The notes: generated from the sequence alone by a model not told the origin. A stretch of 38,833 nucleotides of DNA from JANNMJ01 sp031397815 (GCA_031397815.1 JANNMJ010000240.1:1-38833); one strand, 5' to 3'. Counted from the stretch's first letter, positions 6,512 to 16,411 are shown. Made by a program: numbers and translations.

Positions 6512-8617
6512 GTGAACAAAAAACTTTTACTAGGCTTGCTGGCTTTGGCCGCAGCACATTCGGCTGCCGAGGCACAATCGCGCCGCCCCCATCTCAATCG
6601 GGCGGCCTTGCTGAATAGCCGTCCTGTCCGGGTTTCGAAGCACATCGCTATCGACGAAGCCGGTCCGGTTCGTCCGGCGACGGCTGCTCGCAGCCCGCAG
6701 GCGCCATCACCAGCATCGTGGGGTCAGCTGATCGGCCAGACTACCTACGACTTGCAAAGCAACCGCGCCACTGCCAACCGCGTGGCCATCACCGGCAACG
6801 CACTGTCGGCGGTCTGGACGCAGAGCTGCAACCTCGGTAGCGCCCCGAACTTTAACAACCGCGGTGCGGGCTACAATTTCGCAGCTGATGCGAGCGTGGC
6901 TACCCCGGGTGTGAGCTTCGCAAACGGTACGACCGGCAACTGCGGCGCTGGCTTCGGCAACTTCGGCCTCACCAGCGTTCGGACGGGCTGGCCCGAAGTG
7001 GCGCACGTCAACGGTACTGAAGTAGTGGTAGCCCATACCGGCACCGGCCTCGTCAAGACGACGCGCCCAGCTGGCACGGGTAACTGGTCGACCCCATCGC
7101 AGTCACTCACTTTCGCCCAGAACATCGACGGCCCCGGTTCGGGCGCCAACGGTACCTGGCCGCGGATGGTGGCTTCGGGCAACACCCTTCACCTGATCTA
7201 CACGAGCAGCATCAGCGGCAACGTTGACGCCCCGCAAAGCCCAATTGGGCAGCCTGGCAACGTGTTGCAACCTTCAGATATCGTTGGACCAGTAGTGTAC
7301 TCGCGTTCGCAGGATGGCGGTGCTACTTGGGACAAGACGAACTACCTGCCACCGATGTTCACCCGCATGGACATCGGGACGGGCTCGGGCACGGACACGG
7401 TTTCTATCGGTGGCGATTCTTACGCATTGGCTGCTAACGGCACCAACGTAGCGATCACCGCCGGCTCGTTCGGCGACAACACGATGGTGGCCAAATCGAC
7501 CGATAACGGCAGCACTTGGAGCACCACCCGCATCGATGGTCATTTCACGGATGCTGACACCATTGGGGTGGCAACTACGACCAGCCGTGAAATTACCGTT
7601 CTCGCCTCCGATGGTGCTATGGCGCTTGTGATCGATGACGCAGGTACCACCCACTGGTTCTCCGGCTCGCAGCTCCTGCTCGTGACCCCAAGCACGGTTC
7701 GTCCGGGCGAATGGATTCCATCGGGCACGTACTTCCCCGACGCGGCGCGCGCGCTGCTGTACTGGAACGACCGTGAGCTGCGCTTCTCGCGGCCAATCAT
7801 CATTGCTGAGCTGGACACGCTGTGCCCAAGCACCGGCTTCACGCCTTGCACCTTGGCGTCGCCACCAGATGGCGGTCAGAGCCGCCAGCCGTACAACGTG
7901 ACCGGCCCGATCTCGATGCCAACCGCCATCACCGATGCGAACGGCGACGTGTACGTCATCTACGCCGGTGGCCGTATCGGCACGTCTAACGACGGTACCG
8001 CCGATGGTCAGTACCTGCGCGACCTGTACTTGCAGCGCCTCACCTTCCCAGGTGGCAACCAAGTACAAGTGTATCAGCAGAAGAACATCAGCCGCGATAT
8101 CGAGAATATCAATGACGGTGCTGCTGCCCTCAACGGCGAAGAAAGCGCTTACCCAAGCGCTTACCACAAAGTTTTGAACAACAAAATCCACTACCAGTGG
8201 ATGTCGGACTTCGAGCCGGGTAACGCTTTGCAGCCTACTGCCAGCCCTGACCCAGAAGTGGAGAACGCCGTGATGTACGCGCAGATCTCGCTGCCGCAGC
8301 CATTCACGCCTGACTTCGTGGTTTCCGGTCCGCTCAGCGTCCGGAACGAAAGTGCTGCTAACGTACTGAGTGCCTTCGCTGCGCCGAACCCAACGACCGG
8401 CAAAACGACGCTGTCGCTGAACCTGAAGCAAGACGCTCGCGCTACCATCACGGTGCGTAACGTCCTCGGACAGGAAGTGCTGCGCCTGCCGGCTACGGCT
8501 CTGCGTGCTGGCGTAAACTCGGTATCGCTCGACCTGTCGGGCGAAGGTGCTGGGGTTTACTTCTACACCGTGTCGGCCGACAACTTCACCCTCACCCAGC
8601 GGGTAGTGAAGCAATAG
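6512..8617 (+). CDS. T9SS-exported Asp-box (sialidase-like fold) protein, copy 1
   Basis: A 701-residue secreted protein. The signal peptide MNKKLLLGLLALAAAHS is followed by AEAQS, the likely cleavage site. The middle contains at least two Asp-box (BNR) motifs, SQDGGATWDKT and STDNGSTWSTT, typical of beta-propellers of the sialidase superfamily, plus the segment HYQWMSDFEPG. About the last 75 residues are a type A T9SS sorting domain, from FAAPNPTTGKTTLSL through VRNVLGQEVLRL to GVYFYTVSADNFTLTQRVVKQ. It would therefore cross the outer membrane by type IX secretion and be surface-anchored or released. Catalytic sialidase residues (FRIP, Arg triad) are not evident, so enzymatic activity is not claimed. 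The start is GTG at 6512. The next gene is a close paralog. Confidence 0.88.
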   Translation: MNKKLLLGLLALAAAHSAAEAQSRRPHLNRAALLNSRPVRVSKHIAIDEAGPVRPATAARSPQAPSPASWGQLIGQTTYDLQSNRATANRVAITGNALSAVWTQSCNLGSAPNFNNRGAGYNFAADASVATPGVSFANGTTGNCGAGFGNFGLTSVRTGWPEVAHVNGTEVVVAHTGTGLVKTTRPAGTGNWSTPSQSLTFAQNIDGPGSGANGTWPRMVASGNTLHLIYTSSISGNVDAPQSPIGQPGNVLQPSDIVGPVVYSRSQDGGATWDKTNYLPPMFTRMDIGTGSGTDTVSIGGDSYALAANGTNVAITAGSFGDNTMVAKSTDNGSTWSTTRIDGHFTDADTIGVATTTSREITVLASDGAMALVIDDAGTTHWFSGSQLLLVTPSTVRPGEWIPSGTYFPDAARALLYWNDRELRFSRPIIIAELDTLCPSTGFTPCTLASPPDGGQSRQPYNVTGPISMPTAITDANGDVYVIYAGGRIGTSNDGTADGQYLRDLYLQRLTFPGGNQVQVYQQKNISRDIENINDGAAALNGEESAYPSAYHKVLNNKIHYQWMSDFEPGNALQPTASPDPEVENAVMYAQISLPQPFTPDFVVSGPLSVRNESAANVLSAFAAPNPTTGKTTLSLNLKQDARATITVRNVLGQEVLRLPATALRAGVNSVSLDLSGEGAGVYFYTVSADNFTLTQRVVKQ

Positions 8618-8648
8618 TCTAGAGCAGCTTTTTGGCTGCTTACCTGGA

Positions 8649-8684
8649 CGCCGCCCTTGCACCAGCTGCAAGGGCGGCGTTTTG
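8649..8684 (+). terminator. terminator after T9SS copy 1
   Basis: CGCCGCCCTTGC (8649-8660), a 7-nt loop and GCAAGGGCGGCG (8668-8679), followed by TTTTGCTTTT. Perfect 12-bp stem 31 nt past the stop codon. A smaller AGCAGC/GCTGCT hairpin precedes it. Confidence 0.9.
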
Positions 8685-8899
8685 CTTTTACTTTGTCACC
8701 CTAAATGTGCTACTCATTCAGAAGGCGTTACACTCGATAGCCCCTAAAATGAGGTTTCAGCGTAACTATTTTGCGCAAACACCTTATTAGTGAAAGCAGC
8801 CTTCTGCACCCAAAGTCCGTCTGTGCCTCTGAGGTATCATCTGAAGCTTCATCGTACAACCAGTCAATCGTTGTCCGTCACTTTTTCATTTAATTTCCC

Positions 8900-11002
8900 G
8901 TGAACAAAAAACTTTTACTCGGTCTGCTGGCTCTGGCTGCAGCTCATTCGGGTGCCGAGGCCCAATCGCGGCGTTCGCCGCTCAATCCAACGGGTGAGCG
9001 GATCTATAAAATGTCGGCTCGCTCAGCCAACACGGATGGCCCGGCTCCTTCCCGGCCGGCACCTACTACCGCCCGCCGCGTGCAGGCGCCTTCACCTGCT
9101 TCGTGGGGCGAGTTGATCGGCCAGACCACCTACGACCTGCAGACCAACAGCTCGACGGGCAACCGGATGGTGATGACGAACGGTGCGCTGTCGGCTGTCT
9201 GGACACAGTCTTGCACCCTAGGAGCACCTAACTTCACTAACCGAGGTGTCGGTTACAATTTCACCAACGATGCTATCGGAGCGTCTACTCCGTCGTTCGT
9301 GAATGGCACAACCGGTAACTGTGGCCCTGGTTTCGGCAACTTTGGTATCTCCAACGTCCGGATTGGCTGGCCGGAAGTAGCGCATTCCAACGGGAACGAA
9401 GTGGTAGTGGCTCACACCGCCTCGCTGGGTCTAACTAAGATCGTCCGGCCCGCCGGTACGGGTAACTGGACGCAATCGGCGCTGGCTTTCACGCAAAATA
9501 TCGACGGACCAGGACGTCCGGCGGCGAACGGCTTTTGGCCACGGATGGTGGCCAGTGGCAATACGGTTCACCTGATCTACTGCGACAACCCCGTCACCGC
9601 CGTGACGACTAACCCTCCCACTCAGGCACCGATTGCGCAGCCGAGCGGTGTCGCGCAGCAAACCGGCGTTGTGGGTCCTGTCCTGTACGCGCGTTCCCTT
9701 GATGGCGGCGCGACGTGGGATAAGTCGAACATCGTACTGCCGATGCTCGATAACGCCGGACTCGGCACGGGTGCCGTACTGCCGAACGGCGCGGCGAACG
9801 ATACCGTCAACCTCGGGGGTGACTCTTACGCGGTGGCCGTCAATGGCAACAACGTGGCTGTGGCCGTAACCGATTTGGGGCGCAACGTGGTGATCGCGAA
9901 GTCGACGGACGGTGGCACCTCTTGGAATTCGCGGGTCATTATGGGTAACTACACCGACAATGACACCATCGGCGTTCGCACGACGGGCGGCCGCACCACT
10001 TCTGTTCTTAGCTCCGACGGCTCGATGGCGCTGGTCATCGACAACGGCGGCACCGTACACTGGTTCTCGGGCACCTGCCTGGTTCCAGTGCGTAAGCGCG
10101 GTGGCACTAACTTCTGGGCTGGCTTCCGCCGCTTCTTCCAGAATTCTTCGGATACGCTCCTCTACTGGAACGATCGCGAGCTGTTGACCTCAAAGCCGGT
10201 AGCGATTGATACGCTTGATACCGCGTGCCCTGACCCCGCTAACGCGGCTTTCACACCGTGCGCGTTGGCTACGGGTGATGCTGCTTACCAGACCGCTGGG
10301 CTGCTCACAATGCCGACGGCAAGCGTGGATCCAACAACCGGCGACGTATACGCCATTTACGCTGGAGCGCGCGCCTCTACTTCAAATGATGGTACCGTGG
10401 ATGGGCAGTTCCTGCGCGACCTCTACATCAAGAAGCTCTCATTCGCGGGTGGTCAAGTGCAGTCGTTCCCAACCAAAAACATCAGCCGCGATATTAAGAA
10501 TACCGTCGATGGTGCGGCTGTTCTCAATGGCGAAGAAAGCGTTTTCCCAAGCGCTGTTCATACGCTGGAAAACAACTTCATTCATTACCAGTGGATGTCG
10601 GATTTCGAGCCGGGCACGGCGCTCCAAGGCGATCCAGTCGATGATGAAGTCGAGAACGCGATTATGTATGACCGTATCGACGTGACGACCATTGCGTGGA
10701 ATACGCCGGTAGTAATCACGGGCGTTAAGGAAGCGTTGGCGGCCAATGTGGCGAGTGCCTTCGTGGCACCGAACCCAACGACAGGCGTCACCACGCTCGC
10801 GCTTACGCTGAAGCAGGATGCGCGCGCTACCATCACGGTGCGCAACATGTTGGGTCAGGAAGTGCTGCGGGTGCCAACCGGCCATCTCCACACCGGCCTC
10901 AACTCGATCAGCCTCGACCTGACTGGCCAATCGGCTGGCGTGTATTTTTACACGGTGGCGGCCGACAAGTTCACCCTCACCAAGCGGGTTGTAAAAAACT
11001 AA
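8900..11002 (+). CDS. T9SS-exported Asp-box (sialidase-like fold) protein, copy 2
   Basis: A 700-residue paralog of the preceding gene, collinear with it over the whole length. The first 17 residues are identical (MNKKLLLGLLALAAAHS), as are the 20 bases around the GTG start. Asp boxes SLDGGATWDKS and STDGGTSWNSR, the HYQWMSDFEPG segment and the C-terminal sorting domain (FVAPNPTTGVTTLAL ... LGQEVLRV ... GVYFYTVAADKFTLTKRVVKN) match copy 1. Differences concentrate in the Pro/Ala-rich linker after the signal peptide and in loop regions. It has its own intergenic leader and terminator, so it is probably a separate unit. The function is likely surface binding or glycan-related, but this is inferred only from the fold-type motifs. 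Confidence 0.88.
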   Translation: MNKKLLLGLLALAAAHSGAEAQSRRSPLNPTGERIYKMSARSANTDGPAPSRPAPTTARRVQAPSPASWGELIGQTTYDLQTNSSTGNRMVMTNGALSAVWTQSCTLGAPNFTNRGVGYNFTNDAIGASTPSFVNGTTGNCGPGFGNFGISNVRIGWPEVAHSNGNEVVVAHTASLGLTKIVRPAGTGNWTQSALAFTQNIDGPGRPAANGFWPRMVASGNTVHLIYCDNPVTAVTTNPPTQAPIAQPSGVAQQTGVVGPVLYARSLDGGATWDKSNIVLPMLDNAGLGTGAVLPNGAANDTVNLGGDSYAVAVNGNNVAVAVTDLGRNVVIAKSTDGGTSWNSRVIMGNYTDNDTIGVRTTGGRTTSVLSSDGSMALVIDNGGTVHWFSGTCLVPVRKRGGTNFWAGFRRFFQNSSDTLLYWNDRELLTSKPVAIDTLDTACPDPANAAFTPCALATGDAAYQTAGLLTMPTASVDPTTGDVYAIYAGARASTSNDGTVDGQFLRDLYIKKLSFAGGQVQSFPTKNISRDIKNTVDGAAVLNGEESVFPSAVHTLENNFIHYQWMSDFEPGTALQGDPVDDEVENAIMYDRIDVTTIAWNTPVVITGVKEALAANVASAFVAPNPTTGVTTLALTLKQDARATITVRNMLGQEVLRVPTGHLHTGLNSISLDLTGQSAGVYFYTVAADKFTLTKRVVKN

Positions 11003-11038
11003 GCTGAGGCAGCCTTTCGGCTGCTTGAGCTGGTCACC

Positions 11039-11081
11039 AAAAACGTCGCCCTCGCATTAATTGCGGGGGCGACGTTTTTTT
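11039..11081. terminator. bidirectional terminator between T9SS copy 2 and bshC
   Basis: AAAAACGTCGCCC... and ...GGGGCGACGTTTTTTT form a stem flanked by A-run and T-run, lying between the convergent genes (stops at 11002 and 11105). It should serve both. Confidence 0.85.
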
Positions 11082-11104
11082 ATGCCTTCGGCGAAATGAG
11101 CGCG

Positions 11105-12688
11105 CTATTCGGGCGCTTCGGTCAGGATGGTGAACTTATCGGAGAGCGGGTCGAAGGCGGTTAGAAGGTTGGTTAGCAGCGCCGGATTGCCGGGAAGTAG
11201 CGCCAACACGTTTTCGGAGCGCTCTTGCAAGCCGCCGCCGGGAAAGTAGCGCTCTTTCAAGGTTTCTACTTGCTGAAAAGCCGTGGCGTGACGCCGGTCG
11301 CGGGCTTTTTGCAGGCGCTGCCGCAGATGGTCGAGGCGTTTTTGCGTGCGCGTGGCTTCAGCGCCGACGGTTTTTTCGAGCGTCGTATCGATGCTCGTCG
11401 CCAGCGCGTGCAGGCGGCCAAACAGCTCATCGAGCGTGGCCTGCTCGGCGGCAAACGAAAGCGGCTCATCACCGAGAGCGGCGGCCACTTGCCGCTTGAT
11501 GGTGGGCAGGTCGGCGAAGAGAGCGGCTGGTGACAGGCGGAGCTTTTTCAGGCGCGTGGCCGCTTCGCGAGGCAGGTAAAGCGCCGAATTTCGCAGTAGA
11601 AGCATCGGGAACGGCACGTTCAGCGCACTGAAAACGCCTCGCAGCTGGAGCCAGTAAGCCACCTCGGCGCCGCCGCCGATGTACGCCAGATTCGGCAGCA
11701 GCAGCTCTTGATAAACCGGCCGCAGCACCACGTTCGGCGAAAACCGCTCTGGGTGCGCCTCGGCGAGCGCCGCCATTTCCTCGGCAGTGAACTGCTGATT
11801 CGTATTGACCACCTGAAAGCCGCCTTCCTCGGTGCGCTCTATTCGCTCGCGCACATCGCCTTCGAGGTAGAAGAGGTTGATGGGGCGGGCGTAAATCTGG
11901 GGCTTATACCACGCCGCCAACTCCTCATTGGCGCGGTGGACGGCTTGCTGCACCACCGGCTCGGCCAGCTCCTGCCGAATGATGGGGCGCAAAGCCGCTT
12001 TGAGCACCGCCGAATCGGCATCGAGCGCGACCACGCCGAACTGCCCAAACAGCTCGTGCACGAGCCGGCGTGTGGCATCGGCGAGCGTCGCGCTCTGCCG
12101 ATAGGCGGCTTCCAGCGCCGAAAACGGCTGCGGCAGCGTATCGAGCAGGGCCGCGAGCGCCGCATCGGGCTGCATGCGACCGGTGGCGCCGCGCTGGTCG
12201 GTTTTCCACTGAAACCGCTGGCCACCGACGCTGAAATGGTCGATTTCGGGCAAATCGTGGTCTTCCGTCGCCATCCAGAAAACCGGCACGAACTGGTGCT
12301 TCGGATACGCCGCCGCGAGCTGCTGCGTGAGCTTGATGGTGCTCACGATTTTGTAGATGAAGTACAGCGGCCCGGTCATCAGGCTCAGCTGATGGCCGGT
12401 GGTGACGGTGAACGTCGTGGCGTCGGCGAGGCGGTCGAGGTTCTTGACGACGGCCGGATGAATGCGCGTGCCGAGCTGTTCGAGGTACTGACGGCGCACT
12501 TCCGCCGCGAGGATGGCGCGCTGTTCGGGCGGGTAAGCAGCGGCTTTCTCGCGCAACTGCTCCTCAAACCCGGTCAGCGTCGGAAAGCGGTGATAGAACG
12601 GTGCGAGGTGTGGCGCACGGGCCAAATAATCGAGCACTAAGGGCGCGAAGGCCCCGGTGGCGGCGTAATCGAGGTACTCGGTGGTCAT
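11105..12688 (-). CDS. bshC: bacillithiol biosynthesis cysteine-adding enzyme BshC
   Basis: Putative last step of bacillithiol synthesis: addition of cysteine to glucosaminyl-malate, giving the low-molecular-weight thiol used by Firmicutes and many Bacteroidota. The 527-residue product matches the family length. Characteristic segments are FYHRFPTL near the N-terminus, TVTTGHQLSLMTGPLYFIYKI (cut here after 20 residues or fewer in the core TTGHQLSLMTGPLYFIYK), FWMATEDHDLPEID, and PNVVLRPVYQELLLPNLAYIGGG, with a C-terminal coiled-coil (about 430-490). I chose ATG 12688 (MTTEYLDY); an in-frame extension to 12757 has no family character. It is divergent from the phosphatase gene, with a 90-bp gap. 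bshA and bshB are not in the window. Confidence 0.95.
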   Translation of the reverse strand: MTTEYLDYAATGAFAPLVLDYLARAPHLAPFYHRFPTLTGFEEQLREKAAAYPPEQRAILAAEVRRQYLEQLGTRIHPAVVKNLDRLADATTFTVTTGHQLSLMTGPLYFIYKIVSTIKLTQQLAAAYPKHQFVPVFWMATEDHDLPEIDHFSVGGQRFQWKTDQRGATGRMQPDAALAALLDTLPQPFSALEAAYRQSATLADATRRLVHELFGQFGVVALDADSAVLKAALRPIIRQELAEPVVQQAVHRANEELAAWYKPQIYARPINLFYLEGDVRERIERTEEGGFQVVNTNQQFTAEEMAALAEAHPERFSPNVVLRPVYQELLLPNLAYIGGGAEVAYWLQLRGVFSALNVPFPMLLLRNSALYLPREAATRLKKLRLSPAALFADLPTIKRQVAAALGDEPLSFAAEQATLDELFGRLHALATSIDTTLEKTVGAEATRTQKRLDHLRQRLQKARDRRHATAFQQVETLKERYFPGGGLQERSENVLALLPGNPALLTNLLTAFDPLSDKFTILTEAPE

Positions 12689-12778
12689 GGGGAAGCGAAG
12701 GTAGCCCGGCCAAACCGGCGTGTCGGCCGACCGTCCGACGGCGCCTTGCGTACGCACATCGGAGTACCTTGTTGAGTT

Positions 12779-14093
12779 ATGATGTTTCGCTCGTTTTGGC
12801 GGGGGCTGCTGTTCGCGCTCGTGTTCGTTCTGGGTTGTGTTTTATCGTTGCCGGCTTTCTCGCAGGCTCCCGTGCGCAGTGCGCGGCACGGTGGGCCGAT
12901 GGTGAGCGGCGTTGGTCCGACGCGAGCCGTTATTTGGCTGCGCAGAAGTGCGGCGGGGCTTTTTCGGGTGGAAGCGCGGGATTCGGCGGCGGGCGTGGTG
13001 CTGGGCTCGGCTCAGATGGATGTGCTGGCGGCCGATTCCATTGTCCTTCTTCCCCTCGAAAAGCTGCGCCCGAATACCCGCTACACGTATGAGGTTTGGG
13101 AACCGGGGCAGGCAAAAAGCATCGGTTCCGGGCAATTTCGGACACCGCCCGCCGACTCATTGGCGGCCACCGATTTCACGTTTGCCCTCGGCTCGTGCGC
13201 CTTCATTCACGCGCCGCTTCGGCCCGAAGGCTACGGTATTTTCCAGCGAATTCACGAGCAAAAGCCCGACCTGATGCTCTGGCTCGGCGATAACGTGTAC
13301 CTCTGGAAAGATGAGTGGAACGACCCCGCCGTCGCCACGCGCCGCTACGCGTACACCCGCCGCACCGCCGAGATGCAGCCGCTGCTGGCCGATGCTGCGC
13401 AATTTGCCATCTGGGACGACCACGATTTCGGCCCAAACGACGCCGACGGCACCCTGCCCGCCAAAGCCGCCATGCTGGAAGTTTTCCGGCGATTCTGGCC
13501 GCATACGCTCTACGACGCGCCACCCGGCAGCGCAACGGGCCATTTCCGGTGGGGCGATGCCGAGTTTTTTCTCCTCGATGACCGCTCGTGGCGCACGCCC
13601 GACAAGCATACCTCGCGGCGGGCCCGCACGCAGCTGGGGCGCGGCGCAACGGGCGTGGCTGCTGGCAGGATTGGCGAAATCGACCGCTACATTCAAGTTC
13701 GTGGCGGTGGGCGGGCAGTTTTTAAGTCCGAATCGGCAGGGCGAAACCTTCGCCAACGGCTTCAATCGGGAACGAAAACGCATCCTGCAAACCCTCGATT
13801 CAGCGCAGATTCGCAACGTCGTGTTCCTCTCCGGCGACCGTCATTTCGCGGAGCTTAGCCGCCGCCAAGCGCCCGGCAAACCCACCATCTACGACCTGAC
13901 CGCCTCGCCACTCACCGCCGGTCCGGCCCGGCCAAAAGGCCGCAACCGTTACCGCGTGCCGGGGACGCTGATTCGCGGGTTCAACTTCGCGACCATCCGC
14001 GTGAGCGGCGCAAAAGGCGCCCGCCAACTCACCCTAACCGGCTTCGACGTCGACGGACGGCAGCAGTGGCAACACGCGGTTTCGGCGGAATAG
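12779..14093 (+). pseudogene. PhoD-like alkaline phosphatase, frameshifted
   Basis: A signal peptide (residues 1-29, ending PAFSQA) and a PhoD-type phosphodiesterase/phosphatase. The N-terminal beta-domain (GPMVSGVGPTRAVIWLR) is followed by metallophosphatase motifs GSCAF, LWLGDNVY, WDDHDFGPND, and, in another reading frame, VVFLSGDRHFAEL. The first frame runs 12779-13858 but loses similarity after RTQLG. The family sequence resumes one base later as AAQRAWLLAGLA and continues to 14093. The break is at GGGG, 13636-13639: with three G the frame is continuous, giving about 437 residues. So either a one-base insertion has inactivated the gene or the base is a sequencing error in a G run. Everything else looks intact, favouring a very recent event or an error. 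Confidence 0.88.
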
Positions 14094-14120
14094 CACCTCC
14101 GATTCTTACCTGACGGCTAC

Positions 14121-14933
14121 TTAATCAGCCGCCCAAAACCGCATTTCCAGCGAGATGCGGGTGGCGCCGGAATTCAGATTGACCGCCCCGCCGTGCAGCA
14201 GGTACGGCGAGAAAACGAGCACCTCAGACGGCGTGGGGCTGGGCCGGACGATTTGGAGCGGCTCCGGCGCATCCGTCAGCGCGGGGACGGTGAACCGGAC
14301 GCCGTTATACACCGCGCCTTCGGCGGTGCGCCCGGTGCGGCTTTCAGGCCAATGGTGCGAGCCGGGGACGAGCGGGAGCGTCGAATCCGGCGTGCTGCCC
14401 GCCACGGGCAGGTAGATATTGACGCAGTCGGCGTAGTCGGGGAGCCACACGTCGCGGTGGAGCGGGTTGTTGTCGGGGCGGTTCGGGCGGATGATTCGGA
14501 GGTGAAAAAACCGCTCGCCATCCCACGGATTCAGCGCCCGGACCGGGCGACCGAGCACCTCTCCTACCCGCGCTTCCAGCACGGCGGCGGGTACGGGGAG
14601 CTTTTCCTGTCGAATCTCCTTGAGCTGCTCGACCACCGCCAAATGCCGCGCGCGGTCGTCGGCGATGGCGTGGTGGTATTGGCTGACGTCGAAACCCGGC
14701 CCGACCGGCACGCCCGCGTTCCGTAGCGCTGCGCGCACCAGCTCCGCCAATCCTTCGCGCAGCTGCGCCTGCACCGCGGGCGCGAGGCCGGTCACCACCG
14801 TGTAGCCGTCAGCCGCCCACGGCGTGCCGGCCGTCAGGTCGATGGCCGAAGCCAAGAGCACCTGACCATCGCGGACGCCGGGCGCGCCTTCGATGTGGTA
14901 CGTGACGTCGTGCTGGTTAAGGCGAGCTTTCAT
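14121..14933 (-). CDS. phytanoyl-CoA dioxygenase (PhyH)-family 2-oxoglutarate/Fe(II) oxygenase
   Basis: Non-heme iron oxygenase of 270 residues. The metal-binding H-x-D is in NPLHRDVWLPDY, the second histidine is in the segment LLHGGAVNLNSG, and the 2-oxoglutarate-binding arginine fits TRISLEMRFW at the C-terminus. Between them PLVPGSHHWPES is the usual PhyH loop. Substrate unknown; such enzymes act on lipids, amino acids or secondary metabolites. I chose ATG 14933 (MKARLNQHD); a GTG at 15020 would add 29 residues of no family character. It lies about 100 nt behind rimO on the same strand and converges with the phosphatase gene, leaving only 27 bp between stops. Confidence 0.85.
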   Translation of the reverse strand: MKARLNQHDVTYHIEGAPGVRDGQVLLASAIDLTAGTPWAADGYTVVTGLAPAVQAQLREGLAELVRAALRNAGVPVGPGFDVSQYHHAIADDRARHLAVVEQLKEIRQEKLPVPAAVLEARVGEVLGRPVRALNPWDGERFFHLRIIRPNRPDNNPLHRDVWLPDYADCVNIYLPVAGSTPDSTLPLVPGSHHWPESRTGRTAEGAVYNGVRFTVPALTDAPEPLQIVRPSPTPSEVLVFSPYLLHGGAVNLNSGATRISLEMRFWAAD

Positions 14934-15037
14934 TTCCGAATGAATTTTAGCCGATTCTGTCGGCGAGCCGGGATGAGCAAGTCGGCGAATCAACGCCGTC
15001 TCTGAGACAGAGCCGGCCACGACTTGCGCAGAACGCT

Positions 15038-16357
15038 TTACGCTTTCGCCAGCTCGCCGTAGAGGTCGAAATCCACCGCCGAGGTGATGCGGACCTGTGC
15101 GAAATCGCCGAGGCGGACGTGGACATCCGGCGTAGCCGCAACGAGCACTTCATTATCGACTTCGGGCGAATCGTACTGCGTCCGGCCGACGAAGTAGCCC
15201 GACTCTTTACGGTCGAAAAGCACCTTGTATTCTTTGCCGATTTTCGCCTCGTTCAGCTCCAGCGAGATGCCTTGTTGCAGCTCCATAATGGTATCGGCGC
15301 GCTCCTGCTTGACGTCGGCGGGCACGTCGTCGACGAGCGTGTGCGAGTGCGTATTCTCCTCGTGCGAGTACGTGAAGATGCCGAGGCGCTCGAAACGCGA
15401 CTCTTCGACGAAGCGGTAGAGGTCGATGAAATCCTGCTCGGTCTCGCCGGGATGGCCCGCGATGAGGGTCGTGCGCAGAGCGATATCAGGGACGCGCTGC
15501 CGAATCGTATCAATCAGCTCGATGGTCCGACGGCGCGAAATGCCTCGGCGCATCGATTTTAGCATATTATCCGAGACGTGCTGCAACGGCATATCGAGGT
15601 AGTTGCACACGTTCTCACGCTCGGCCATCACATCGAGCACTTCCAGCGGAAACTGCGACGGATAGGCGTACTGCATCCGAATCCAGTCGATGCCGGGGAC
15701 GTCGGACAGGCGGCGCACCAGCTCGGCGAGCTTGCGTTCCTCGTACTTCTCTAGGCCGTAGTACGTGAGGTCCTGCGCAATCAGAATCAGCTCCTTTGTG
15801 CCGACGCGGGCGAGCTTTTTGGCTTCCGTCACGAGGTCTTCCATCGTCCGGTCGATGTGCTTGCCTCGCATCAGCGGGATGGCGCAGAACGAGCACGGGC
15901 GGTTGCAGCCTTCGGCGATTTTGAGGTACGCGAAGTGCTGCGGCGTGGTCAGCAGGCGCTCCCCGACCAGCTCGTGCTTGTAATCGGCGCCGAGGGTTTT
16001 GAGGAGCTGCGGCAGCTCCAGCGTACCAAAATAGGCGTCGACCTGCGGAATCTCGGCTTCGAGCTGGTCTTTGTACCGCTGCGAGAGGCAGCCGGTCACG
16101 TAGAGCTTGTCGATGAGGCCTTCTTCCTTGGCATCGGCGTAGCGCAGGATAGTATCGACGGATTCCTGCTTGGCGTTATCGATGAAGCCGCAAGTGTTGA
16201 CGATGACGATGCTCGCGTCGTTCTTGGTCGACTCGTGCGTCACGTCGTAGCCGTTCGCGCGGAGCTGGCCCATCATGACTTCAGAATCGACGGTGTTTTT
16301 CGAGCAGCCGAGGGTGATTACGTCGACGCGATTGGTGCGGGTGCCTTTAACTTTCAA
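15038..16357 (-). CDS. rimO: ribosomal protein S12 (aspartate C3) methylthiotransferase RimO
   Basis: Radical-SAM methylthiotransferase that adds a methylthio group to the conserved aspartate of ribosomal protein S12. The 439-residue product has the N-terminal UPF0004 domain (VITLGCSKNTVDSE, VNTCGFI, VTGCLSQRY: three cluster cysteines). The radical-SAM motif CNRPCSFCAIP follows, with MRGKHIDR after it, and then a C-terminal TRAM domain (about 375-437). SCAIP-type motif and GCSKNTVDSE distinguish RimO from MiaB. No ATG is available at the 5' end; TTG 16357 gives the family N-terminus MKVKGTRTNRVDVITLG and is the only reasonable start. Confidence 0.96.
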   Translation of the reverse strand: MKVKGTRTNRVDVITLGCSKNTVDSEVMMGQLRANGYDVTHESTKNDASIVIVNTCGFIDNAKQESVDTILRYADAKEEGLIDKLYVTGCLSQRYKDQLEAEIPQVDAYFGTLELPQLLKTLGADYKHELVGERLLTTPQHFAYLKIAEGCNRPCSFCAIPLMRGKHIDRTMEDLVTEAKKLARVGTKELILIAQDLTYYGLEKYEERKLAELVRRLSDVPGIDWIRMQYAYPSQFPLEVLDVMAERENVCNYLDMPLQHVSDNMLKSMRRGISRRRTIELIDTIRQRVPDIALRTTLIAGHPGETEQDFIDLYRFVEESRFERLGIFTYSHEENTHSHTLVDDVPADVKQERADTIMELQQGISLELNEAKIGKEYKVLFDRKESGYFVGRTQYDSPEVDNEVLVAATPDVHVRLGDFAQVRITSAVDFDLYGELAKA

Positions 16358-16411
16358 GGTATATGGGGGAGACTGAGCGTCTGCGGAAGCGAGCGGGGTT
16401 GGGAGAACGGA

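Noticed and set aside
6512..8617. Calling the T9SS proteins sialidases
   Set aside because: Asp boxes alone do not make an enzyme; the FRIP motif and the arginine triad were not seen.
7274..8671. 465-codon open frame antisense to the first T9SS gene
   Set aside because: The plus frame has a signal peptide, Asp boxes and a sorting domain; the antisense frame has none and runs through the terminator.
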